From Caldifarciminota bacterium (GTDB taxonomy: Bacteria > Hydrothermota > 32-111 > QNBC01): DNA of 21,619 nt. The position numbers and the translations under genes are program-made. The notes under the pieces are model-generated. The model searched no databases. It saw only the letters and a list, made by a program, of their open reading frames with translations, and was not told where the DNA came from. The stretch is taken from positions 1-21,619 of the forward strand of contig WFRF01000162.1 in assembly GCA_015486655.1 (NCBI GenBank), given 5' to 3'. Position 1 is the first letter of the stretch; the number at the start of each line of letters is the position of its first letter. This document shows, one piece after another, positions 9,005-14,436 of the stretch.

Positions 9005-9025
9005 ACTGTTTAATAATTAAACAGT
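9005..9025. promoter_or_regulatory. Perfect palindrome, probable enhancer (activator) site for the sigma-54 promoter
   Basis: Half-sites ACTGTTTAAT and ATTAAACAGT are exact reverse complements around a single central A. The centre lies about 134 bp upstream of the -24 element, within the usual range for sigma-54 enhancer-binding proteins. Additional GTTTAA/GTTTAC copies flank it at 8998-9003 and 9026-9031. No activator gene is in the window, so the binding protein is unknown. Confidence 0.65.
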
Positions 9026-9075
9026 GTTTACAATCTTAACATATAAGTTTGTTTGTATTTGTAGATGCCGCATTG

Positions 9076-9096
9076 AGCGTTAATTATTTTAACAGT
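9076..9096. promoter_or_regulatory. Second, degenerate copy of the palindromic site
   Basis: 15 of 21 positions match the palindrome at 9005-9025, including the complete right end AACAGT and an inner GTTAA/TTAAC inverted repeat. The two centres are 71 bp apart. Paired strong and weak sites are common at sigma-54 enhancers. This is an alignment by eye and may be fortuitous in AT-rich DNA. Confidence 0.4.
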
Positions 9097-9146
9097 TTTA
9101 GTCGGAGTGTAGTGTAGGATTACAGGAAATAGAGGGGAATTTAATC

Positions 9147-9163
9147 TGGCACGAAAATTGCAT
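9147..9163 (+). promoter_or_regulatory. Sigma-54 (RpoN) -24/-12 promoter
   Basis: TGGCACG, four A residues, then TTGCAT: an essentially consensus -24/-12 element with GG (9148-9149) and GC (9160-9161) in the required 12-bp register. The predicted start is near 9173, about 33 nt before the first ATG, leaving room for the AAAGGAGG ribosome site at 9191-9198. Confidence 0.92.
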
Positions 9164-9205
9164 AAATAAATAGTGATAATTAGAAACACTAAAAGGAGGT
9201 AATAT

Positions 9206-9547
9206 ATGCCATACGGTGACGGAACAGGACCTAACGGATTCGGTCCTAGAACAGGAAGAGGTTTAGGCTTCTGTAACGGCTACAATACTCCAGGATATCT
9301 TAATCCTGCCGGTTACGGCTGGGGTAGAGGCTATGGTCGCGGATTCGGCAGAGGTTACGGCCGTGGATTCGGTAGAGGTTACGGTTGGGGTTATTACGGT
9401 GCCCCGTATGTAAACCCTGCGGTAAACACATACACCCAAGATCCGAAAGTTGAGAGAGACATCCTTGAGAATGAGATCAAGAATCTCGAAACCACAATAG
9501 ACAACTTAAAAAAGCGTCTTGATGACCTCAATAAAGAGGAAGGTTAG
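9206..9547 (+). CDS. Gly/Arg/Tyr-rich DUF5320-type protein with C-terminal coiled coil
   Basis: 113 residues. The N-terminus MPYGDGTGPNGFGPRTGRG followed by GFCNGY is the DUF5320 signature (M-P-x-G-D-G-T-G-P-x-G-x-G-P-x-T-G-R-G). The middle (about 37-65) is a run of aromatic/Gly/Arg repeats (RGYGRGFG units). The last ~35 residues form a charged heptad-like helix (ENEIKNLETTIDNLKKRLDDL), probably an oligomerising coiled coil. No enzyme motif is present. Such proteins are repeatedly found beside MinD/Mrp-type ATPases and NifX-like proteins in anaerobes, and their function is not established. It is the first gene after the sigma-54 promoter, has a strong ribosome site, and is followed at once by a terminator, so it is probably the most abundant product of the operon. 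Confidence 0.88.
   Translation: MPYGDGTGPNGFGPRTGRGLGFCNGYNTPGYLNPAGYGWGRGYGRGFGRGYGRGFGRGYGWGYYGAPYVNPAVNTYTQDPKVERDILENEIKNLETTIDNLKKRLDDLNKEEG
9329..9376 (+). repeat. Two 24-bp in-frame tandem repeats within the DUF5320 gene
   Basis: Two adjacent 24-nt units encode GYGRGFGR each and differ only at a few synonymous third positions; a partial third copy (GGTTACGGT) follows. Conservation is greater in protein than in DNA, but the units are close enough to recombine. Confidence 0.8.
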
Positions 9548-9576
9548 AGGAGGGTTTCCTCCTCTAACCTTTTTTT
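9541..9576 (+). terminator. Strong intrinsic terminator after the first gene of the sigma-54 operon
   Basis: A 13-bp perfect stem (AGGTTAGAGGAGG pairing with CCTCCTCTAACCT), a 4-nt GTTT loop and then six T. The stem begins in the last codons of the DUF5320 gene and includes its stop codon (9545-9547). The next gene starts only 11 nt after the T-run, with AGGAG just before it, so there is no room for a separate promoter between them. Confidence 0.92.
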
Positions 9577-9586
9577 AGGAGAAAAT

Positions 9587-10045
9587 ATGTCGGTAAGGCT
9601 GAATAAATCTCTGTGTATCGGGTGCGGGGTATGTGAGAACGTATGCCCGAAAAATGCAATTAAAATGTTAAACGGTTATCCCGAGATTGACGACAACAGA
9701 TGTATTAATTGCGGAATATGTGTCCAGAAATGCCCGAAGAATGCGTTGTCTTTAACGGGTGTTGAACAAAGAGGTAATACAGCAGGGGGAAGGATGAATT
9801 ACTATGGAGGTGGATTTATGGGAACAGGTAGAGGAATGGGGAGTGGAACAGGTAGAGGAATTGGGGGCGGAGCCGGCAGGGGAATGGGAAGAGGCAGAGG
9901 AATGGGAAGAGGAGGCGGAATGGGCTACGGTCCGAGTGGAGAATGTATTTGCCCTTCATGTGGAACCGTAGTGCCGCATAAACCCGGTGTCCCTTGCTAT
10001 CAACAGGTATGTCCGAATTGCGGAAGTAAAATGATAAGAAAATAA
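9587..10045 (+). CDS. Ferredoxin / RG-rich linker / zinc-ribbon fusion protein
   Basis: 152 residues in three parts. Residues 1-60 are a 2x[4Fe-4S] ferredoxin (Cys10, 13, 16, 20 and Cys39, 42, 45, 49, each followed by Pro). Residues ~70-118 are low-complexity Gly/Arg/Met (GTGRGMG-type repeats). The C-terminus has two Cys pairs in a zinc-ribbon-like layout (CICPSCG and CPNCGSKM, with PHKPGVPC between). The Gly/Arg stretch resembles DUF5320 proteins, so this may be a fusion of a ferredoxin to a DUF5320-like zinc-ribbon protein. It is a likely electron carrier or scaffold for the ATPases downstream. Internal ATGs at 9794 and 9818, the latter behind GGAGGTGG, could give a separate C-terminal product. 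Confidence 0.88.
   Translation: MSVRLNKSLCIGCGVCENVCPKNAIKMLNGYPEIDDNRCINCGICVQKCPKNALSLTGVEQRGNTAGGRMNYYGGGFMGTGRGMGSGTGRGIGGGAGRGMGRGRGMGRGGGMGYGPSGECICPSCGTVVPHKPGVPCYQQVCPNCGSKMIRK
9812..9933 (+). repeat. Low-complexity Gly/Arg/Met-coding repeat tract
   Basis: Irregular purine-rich repeats built from GGAACAGGTAGAGGAATGGG-like units, encoding GTGRGMG, GTGRGIG, GAGRGMG and GRGRGMG in series. The tract links the ferredoxin and zinc-ribbon parts and is prone to length change by slippage or recombination. Confidence 0.75.
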
Positions 10046-10056
10046 AGGAGGTCAAA

Positions 10057-10377
10057 GTGAAAATATTTATAGCTGGAAAAGGAAAAGAATTGAATTCACA
10101 GATAGACGACAGATTTGCAAGGTGCAATTATTTTGTAACATATGATACGGAAAAAAAGGACATCACAGGTTTTGAGGAAAATCAGTACAAAGACGGTACC
10201 GGGGGTGTCGGAGTAAAGGTTGCCAATTATATAATAAATAACGGATATTCGGTTGTCATAGGACCGGAACCGGGGCCGAATTCGGCAAACATACTTAAGG
10301 AAGCAGGCATAAAAATTTATGTTAATCACGGACATATACAGGATGCAGTGGAGGCCTTTTTAAAGGAGAATGGATAG
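10057..10377 (+). CDS. NifX/NafY-like (dinitrogenase iron-molybdenum cofactor-binding family) protein, ORP-like
   Basis: 106 residues, a single domain of the NifX/NifB-C-terminal fold: MKIFIAGKGKELNSQIDDRFARC, then YFVTYDTEK, GVGVKVANYI and a glycine-rich VVIGPEPGPNSANIL, then AGIKIYVN. The family binds metal-sulfur cofactors; the Desulfovibrio orange protein, which carries a Mo-Cu-S cluster, belongs to it. GTG is the start, 5 nt after AAAGGAGG; no better ATG is in frame. It lies between the ferredoxin fusion and a methyltransferase. The bound metal cannot be told from sequence. Confidence 0.9.
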   Translation: MKIFIAGKGKELNSQIDDRFARCNYFVTYDTEKKDITGFEENQYKDGTGGVGVKVANYIINNGYSVVIGPEPGPNSANILKEAGIKIYVNHGHIQDAVEAFLKENG

Positions 10378-11017
10378 TAGTATATTTTCAATGAACCCAC
10401 TTGAATATGACAGATGGTACGATGAAAACAGAAATCTCTATTGGCCCGAAATCCTTGCTTTAAAGAGAGTTATTAAAAGAAACAGATTCGGTTTGGAGAT
10501 TGGTGTTGGGTCCGGCAGATTTGCACTCCCTTTGGGGGTTGATGTCGGTATAGATCCTTCCTTTGAAATGCTGCAAATTGCACGGGCGAAAGGGATTGAA
10601 GTTGTAGAGGGAAAAGGGGAAAATATACCTTTTAAATGTTGTATCTTTGATTATGTATTGATGGTTACAACACTCTGCTTCCTCGATGATGTGGAGAAAA
10701 CACTTAGGGAAGCGAGAAGGGTGCTGAAAAAGGGGGGAAAGATTGTTATCGGCATGATTCCGAAAAATTCCAATTTAGGTAATTACTATTTGCAGAACAG
10801 AGAAAATTCAACCTATTTCAGAGACGCTAAATTCTTTGATACGAAAGAGATCGTCGATATGTTAGAGTCATTGGATTTTAATGGGGTGGGATTCCTACAA
10901 ACGTTAATCGGTTATCCAAGGGAAAAGGAATATAAGAGATATTCGAAGATTGAGAAAGGTAATAAAAAAGGTAGTTTCGTAGTAATATATGCATACAAAA
11001 AACCGGAGGTTAAATGA
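10370..11017 (+). CDS. Class I SAM-dependent methyltransferase
   Basis: 215 residues. Motif I EIGVGSGR (residues 43-50), an acidic residue at the end of strand 2 in GIDPSFEML, GENIPF, then the motif IV-like region FDYVLMVTTLCFLDD and VLKKGGKIVIGMIP, all in the order of the methyltransferase-11/UbiE-like superfamily. Substrate unknown. The ATG overlaps the end of the NifX-like gene by 8 bases with AAAGGAG only one base away; a second ATG at 10391 lacks a ribosome site. Its stop overlaps the next ATG (ATGA), so it is an integral operon member and not a stray insertion. Confidence 0.88.
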   Translation: MDSSIFSMNPLEYDRWYDENRNLYWPEILALKRVIKRNRFGLEIGVGSGRFALPLGVDVGIDPSFEMLQIARAKGIEVVEGKGENIPFKCCIFDYVLMVTTLCFLDDVEKTLREARRVLKKGGKIVIGMIPKNSNLGNYYLQNRENSTYFRDAKFFDTKEIVDMLESLDFNGVGFLQTLIGYPREKEYKRYSKIEKGNKKGSFVVIYAYKKPEVK

Positions 11018-11850
11018 AAATAGCGATTGCGTCTGGTAAGGGTGGAACAGGGAAAACCATTGTATCCACATCCATATCCATGTCCGTGAATAACGCCGTA
11101 TATGTTGATATGGATGTGGAAGAACCCAACGGGGCAATATTTATTAAACCCGAAATATCAAGAGAGATAAGATATACCGTTCCCATACCGGAATTTTATG
11201 AAGATAAATGTATTTATTGTAGGAAATGTGAAGAATCCTGTGTTTATAATGCAATTTCAATAATTCCGCAGGCAAAAAAGATACTGTTTTTCGAGGAGTT
11301 GTGCCATAGTTGTGGAGTATGTAAATATGTATGCCCCGTGGAACAAGCTATAATAGAAAAACCTAAAGCCATAGGAACAATAAGAATCGGTGAGAAAAAC
11401 GGATTGAAGTTTATAGATGGTATACTTGATGTGGGGATTCCATCTTCCGTTCCTCTTCTAAGCGGAATGAAAAAGTATATTCCAAATGATGAAATTGTTA
11501 TAATAGATTCACCTCCGGGAGCATCTTGCCCTGTTGTTGAGGTGGTAAAAGACAGTGACTTTGTTTTACTGGTTACCGAACCTACACCATTTGGGTTGAA
11601 CGATCTTGATATTGCCTTGGACATAGTTAAGGATATGGAAAAGCCTCATGCAATAATAGTTAACAAATCCGAAAATAACAACAATCTTGCAAGAGAATTT
11701 GCTGAAAAGAGAGGAGAGTATATTGCAATGGAAATTCCCTTTGACAGAAAAATCGCAGAAAATTACTCAAAAGGGATTCCCCTTTTAACGGAAGAATACA
11801 AGATTAGATTCAAAAAGTTGGTTGAGGACATAAGAGAGGGGAAATTATGA
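11014..11850 (+). CDS. MinD/ParA-type ATPase with inserted 2x[4Fe-4S] ferredoxin (first copy)
   Basis: 278 residues. Deviant Walker A SGKGGTGKT at residues 7-15, with the extra signature lysine of the MinD/ParA/Mrp family; a switch I-like VDMDVEEPNG; an inserted ferredoxin with Cys66, 69, 72, 76 and Cys97, 100, 103, 107; and a Walker B-type VIIDSPPGASCP, whose Cys-Pro is typical of this iron-sulfur ATPase subgroup. These proteins hydrolyse ATP and dimerise. In Desulfovibrio two such ATPases are part of the ORP complex, and relatives (Mrp/NBP35) carry or insert Fe-S clusters. It overlaps both neighbours by 4 bases, indicating coupled translation with its paralogue. Confidence 0.94.
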   Translation: MKIAIASGKGGTGKTIVSTSISMSVNNAVYVDMDVEEPNGAIFIKPEISREIRYTVPIPEFYEDKCIYCRKCEESCVYNAISIIPQAKKILFFEELCHSCGVCKYVCPVEQAIIEKPKAIGTIRIGEKNGLKFIDGILDVGIPSSVPLLSGMKKYIPNDEIVIIDSPPGASCPVVEVVKDSDFVLLVTEPTPFGLNDLDIALDIVKDMEKPHAIIVNKSENNNNLAREFAEKRGEYIAMEIPFDRKIAENYSKGIPLLTEEYKIRFKKLVEDIREGKL

Positions 11851-12698
11851 AAGAGATTTTGATTATAAGCGGAAAGGGAGGAACGGGAAAAACAACATTA
11901 ACAGCCTCTTTGGCTAAATATATGAAAAGTAAAGTAATCTGTGATGCAGATGTCGATGCGGCGGATATGTTTTTACTGCTGAAACCCAATGTCAGAAAAA
12001 AGATGAATTTCAAAGGTAAATCGGTTGCAATTATAGACCAGGATAAATGTACATCTTGTGACCAATGCAGAAAACAGTGCAGATTTAACGCTATTGATGC
12101 AGAGAACGGGAATTATACAGTGAATCCTTACAGTTGTGACGGATGTACCTTATGTACGCTTGTATGTCCGGTAAATGCAATAAGGATGGAGCAGATGGTT
12201 GTAGGGGAGTGGTACATATCACAGACAGAATCGGGAAAAATGGTTCATGCAAGACTGTATCCGGGAGCAGAAAATTCAGGGAATCTGGTGACAATGGTAA
12301 AGAGACAGGCTCACATTCTGGCGGAAGAAGAGGGCAGTGAATATGTCATAGTTGACGGCCCCCCTGGAATAGGATGTCCCGTCACATCAGCCTTATCAGG
12401 GGCAAATCTGGCTATAATAGTTACGGAACCGACATTTTCCGGTATCCATGATCTTGAAAGGGTGTACGAGATAGCGGAACATTTTAAGGTACCTGTTTGG
12501 ATTGTTATAAATAAATATGATCTTAATACGGAGAACAGTAAAAAAATCGAGAAATTTGCTTCAGGCAAGGGAATAGATGTAATAGAAAAAATCCCTTTTT
12601 CCAAATGTATAATAGACTCTGTTGTTAAAGGGGAAATCCCCGCTGACAACTGTGAAGAGTTAAAGAAGGTAGTGGAAAAACTGACGGATAAATTTTGA
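11847..12698 (+). CDS. MinD/ParA-type ATPase with inserted 2x[4Fe-4S] ferredoxin (second copy)
   Basis: 283 residues, paralogue of the preceding gene with the same domain order. Walker A SGKGGTGKTT (8-17), CDADVDAADM, ferredoxin ligands Cys68, 71, 74, 78 and Cys97, 100, 103, 107, then VIVDGPPGIGCP. The middle after the ferredoxin (VVGEWYISQTESGKMVHARLYPG) is longer than in copy one and typical of this family. The paired genes probably make a heterodimeric ATPase. The NifX-like protein that follows starts 7 nt downstream. Confidence 0.95.
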   Translation: MKEILIISGKGGTGKTTLTASLAKYMKSKVICDADVDAADMFLLLKPNVRKKMNFKGKSVAIIDQDKCTSCDQCRKQCRFNAIDAENGNYTVNPYSCDGCTLCTLVCPVNAIRMEQMVVGEWYISQTESGKMVHARLYPGAENSGNLVTMVKRQAHILAEEEGSEYVIVDGPPGIGCPVTSALSGANLAIIVTEPTFSGIHDLERVYEIAEHFKVPVWIVINKYDLNTENSKKIEKFASGKGIDVIEKIPFSKCIIDSVVKGEIPADNCEELKKVVEKLTDKF

Positions 12699-12705
12699 GG
12701 TGAAT

Positions 12706-13125
12706 ATGAATAAATTGAGAATCGTTTTCGGAACAAATAATGGTAAGGATATTGTAAAACACCATTTCGGCGACTCAAAGAAATTTGTACTCTATGAATT
12801 GGATGAAGACGGAAATCGGAGGATGATTAAAACGATTACAAACGAAGCAAAGGATATGGAAGAGAAAAAACACGGGGATGACAACAAGAGGGCATCTGTT
12901 TTAAATCAGCTGGGACAGGTGGATGTAATGGTTGCAGGTGCATTGAGCCCCAATTTCGTAAAGATCAATAAAAATACAATGACAATTCCATGTGTATCGA
13001 AGGTGTCGGATATAAATAAATTTCTTGATATTTTTGTCGGGAAATTCGAAGATTATAGGATGATGATTGAGAAAAAGAGGAAGGATAATATTATTCCTAA
13101 GATACCTTTAATAGAGGAGGATTAA
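12706..13125 (+). CDS. Second NifX/NafY-like protein
   Basis: 139 residues. LRIVFGTNNGKDIVKHHFGDSKKFVLYEL is the N-terminal strand and His-containing loop of the dinitrogenase-cofactor-binding fold, followed by VLNQLGQVDVMVAGALSPNFVKI. It differs from the first NifX-like protein by a charged insert (EAKDMEEKKHGDDNKRAS) and a basic/acidic C-terminal tail of about 25 residues. ATG 12706 is preferred over GTG 12700 because TTGAGG lies 5 nt upstream. Two different family members in one operon suggest separate carrier and acceptor roles, which is inference. Confidence 0.85.
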   Translation: MNKLRIVFGTNNGKDIVKHHFGDSKKFVLYELDEDGNRRMIKTITNEAKDMEEKKHGDDNKRASVLNQLGQVDVMVAGALSPNFVKINKNTMTIPCVSKVSDINKFLDIFVGKFEDYRMMIEKKRKDNIIPKIPLIEED

Positions 13126-13424
13126 TGTCTTTGCAGGAAAAGGTTCAGGAAAAACTTAAAACTATAGAAGATCCGGAAGTTCATACGGATGTATTGTCTT
13201 TGAAACTGGTTTACGATTTGAATGTTGACGAAGAAAACGGCGTGGTTTCATTAAAATTCAAACCCACAGTTCCCAACTGTCCCATTGGGGTGCAACTTGC
13301 CATAAATTTAAAAAGGGAACTTTTAAGTGTAGAGGGGGTAAAAAAGGTAAACATCACCGTTACGGATTTTATAATGGCTGACCAGGCAAATGAATACCTT
13401 AAAATGATGGATGAAAAAGAATAG
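13125..13424 (+). CDS. MIP18/DUF59 (PaaD/SufT-like) iron-sulfur assembly protein
   Basis: 99 residues, the normal single-domain length. Shows EKVQEKLKTIEDPEVHTDVLSLKLVYDL and the invariant-type cysteine at about residue 52 in VPNCPIG, both diagnostic of the family, whose members assist Fe-S cluster maturation. The start ATG shares one base with the previous stop (TAATG) behind AGAGGAGG. Being co-transcribed with two iron-sulfur ATPases supports a role in loading clusters onto the operon's own proteins. Confidence 0.93.
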   Translation: MSLQEKVQEKLKTIEDPEVHTDVLSLKLVYDLNVDEENGVVSLKFKPTVPNCPIGVQLAINLKRELLSVEGVKKVNITVTDFIMADQANEYLKMMDEKE

Positions 13425-14232
13425 AATAATTGTTCTTGTAAACGATACGGGAGAAAATCCGAGGTTAGCAAATGAACATGGTTTTTCTGCTTTGTTGGAA
13501 TATAAAGACAATAAAATTTTATTTGACACAGGGCAGAGTGATAAATTCATTCACAATGCGGAGAAGTTGGGGGTTGATTTAAGGGATGTAGATCATGTTA
13601 TCATCAGCCACGGCCATTACGACCATATTGGCGGATTGAAATATTTTCTGGAATTAAACCGTACGGCAAAAGTTCATATTAAAAGAGAAGCATTAAAGAA
13701 AAAATACAAATTTAACAATGGGGAATTTGTCAATATCGGGACAAATGATGACTACTCGCCATATAAGGGAAGATTTGTTTTTAGCAGTGCTTCGCGAGAA
13801 ATAGTGAATAATGTTTTTATTATAACTAATATTAATGATTTCGGTTCCCGAATTCACAACAAAAATATGTTTGTTGAAAAGAATGAAAAAATAGAAGTTG
13901 ACCCGTTTAATGACGAACAGTTCCTATTTGTGCGTGATAATGAAAAGATACACATAATTTCAGGTTGTTCTCACAGAGGCATATTTAACATAGCAAAAAC
14001 TGCTTTGAATTACTCAAAACTCGATAGAATAGGGGTTTTAGTCGGGGGATTCCATATGGTCAATGAGTATTATAGTCAGATCAAAAAGGAAGTAGGTGCA
14101 TTAAGTAATCTTAATATAGAAGAAATATGCCCGTGTCATTGTACAGGTGAAATGGGAAAAGAGGAGATAAAAAATAAATTCCTGAAACATTATCTGGATG
14201 TGGGAACGGGGGACATTATTTATTTGGGTTGA
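13411..14232 (+). CDS. Metallo-beta-lactamase-fold hydrolase (COG1237-like)
   Basis: 273 residues. Metal ligands in SHGHYDHIGG (His67, His69, Asp71, His72), then CSHRGIFN, GGFHM and CPCHCTGE supplying later ligand positions. This pattern fits the COG1237 metal-dependent hydrolases, which include a dihydropterin phosphate-forming archaeal enzyme; the substrate here cannot be named. The ATG lies 14 nt inside the end of the DUF59 gene with no strong ribosome site, implying coupling. It is the last gene of the sigma-54 operon; no clear terminator follows. Confidence 0.9.
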   Translation: MKKNRIIVLVNDTGENPRLANEHGFSALLEYKDNKILFDTGQSDKFIHNAEKLGVDLRDVDHVIISHGHYDHIGGLKYFLELNRTAKVHIKREALKKKYKFNNGEFVNIGTNDDYSPYKGRFVFSSASREIVNNVFIITNINDFGSRIHNKNMFVEKNEKIEVDPFNDEQFLFVRDNEKIHIISGCSHRGIFNIAKTALNYSKLDRIGVLVGGFHMVNEYYSQIKKEVGALSNLNIEEICPCHCTGEMGKEEIKNKFLKHYLDVGTGDIIYLG

Positions 14233-14391
14233 GAGTGTCGCAGAGAAACTTTAAGCAAGATCCGCATAAATACTGAAATATGAGTAAATATTCCTAAATA
14301 ATGAGCCGGAAACGGGATTATACCAAAAAAACAAACAGGATACTTTTATAAAATAAATTGAGGGTTTATACGATTTTTTATCTCTGAATAT
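14233..14391. other. Intergenic stretch before the chemosensory operon
   Basis: About 160 bp of AT-rich DNA with no convincing ORF, hairpin terminator or RNA gene. Transcription from the sigma-54 operon may therefore continue into the chemosensory genes. Confidence 0.5.
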
Positions 14392-14420
14392 TTGACAAAA
14401 TATACCTATAGGTATAAAAT
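14392..14420 (+). promoter_or_regulatory. Probable sigma-70-type promoter for the chemosensory operon
   Basis: Perfect TTGACA at 14392-14397. Candidate -10 boxes are TAAAAT at 14415-14420 (17-nt spacing) or TATAAA at 14413-14418 (15-nt spacing). Transcription would begin only about 10 nt before the ATG at 14437, leaving a very short leader that still holds AAGGAG (14427-14432). Confidence 0.6.
14401..14416. promoter_or_regulatory. 16-bp perfect palindrome inside the promoter spacer (likely operator)
   Basis: TATACCTATAGGTATA is its own reverse complement and sits between, and partly over, the -35 and -10 boxes. A dimeric regulator bound here would block RNA polymerase. No local regulator gene is in view. 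Confidence 0.55.
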
Positions 14421-14436
14421 AAGAAAAAGGAGAGAT

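Larger units (their letters stand above)
8821..9205. other. Divergent intergenic control region (385 bp)
   Basis: AT-rich region between the two divergent operons. The left end holds a sigma-70-type promoter for the minus-strand operon. The middle holds a perfect palindrome and a weaker copy, and the right end holds a sigma-54 promoter for the plus-strand operon. I see no convincing small ORF, tRNA or riboswitch in it. The enhancer-like sites lie about 120-250 bp from the minus-strand promoter and could in principle also affect that operon. Confidence 0.7.

Noticed and set aside
9329..9933. Tandem repeats considered as a CRISPR array or mobile-element ends
   Set aside because: Repeats are in frame, encode Gly/Arg-rich protein, have no unique spacers of constant length and no terminal inverted repeats or transposase.
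9206..14232. Nitrogen-fixation gene cluster suggested by NifX-like proteins and the sigma-54 promoter
   Set aside because: No nifHDK, nifB radical-SAM or nifEN genes are present; NifX-like proteins paired with ferredoxin-MinD ATPases point to the ORP-type cluster.
14233..14391. Searched for an intrinsic terminator or small RNA between the two plus-strand operons
   Set aside because: No stem of useful length followed by a T-run was found by eye.
14392..14436. Extended N-terminus of CheA starting from TTG at 14392
   Set aside because: The TTG is part of a perfect TTGACA box, the extra residues are AT-driven and basic, and the ATG at 14437 has AAGGAG at the right distance.
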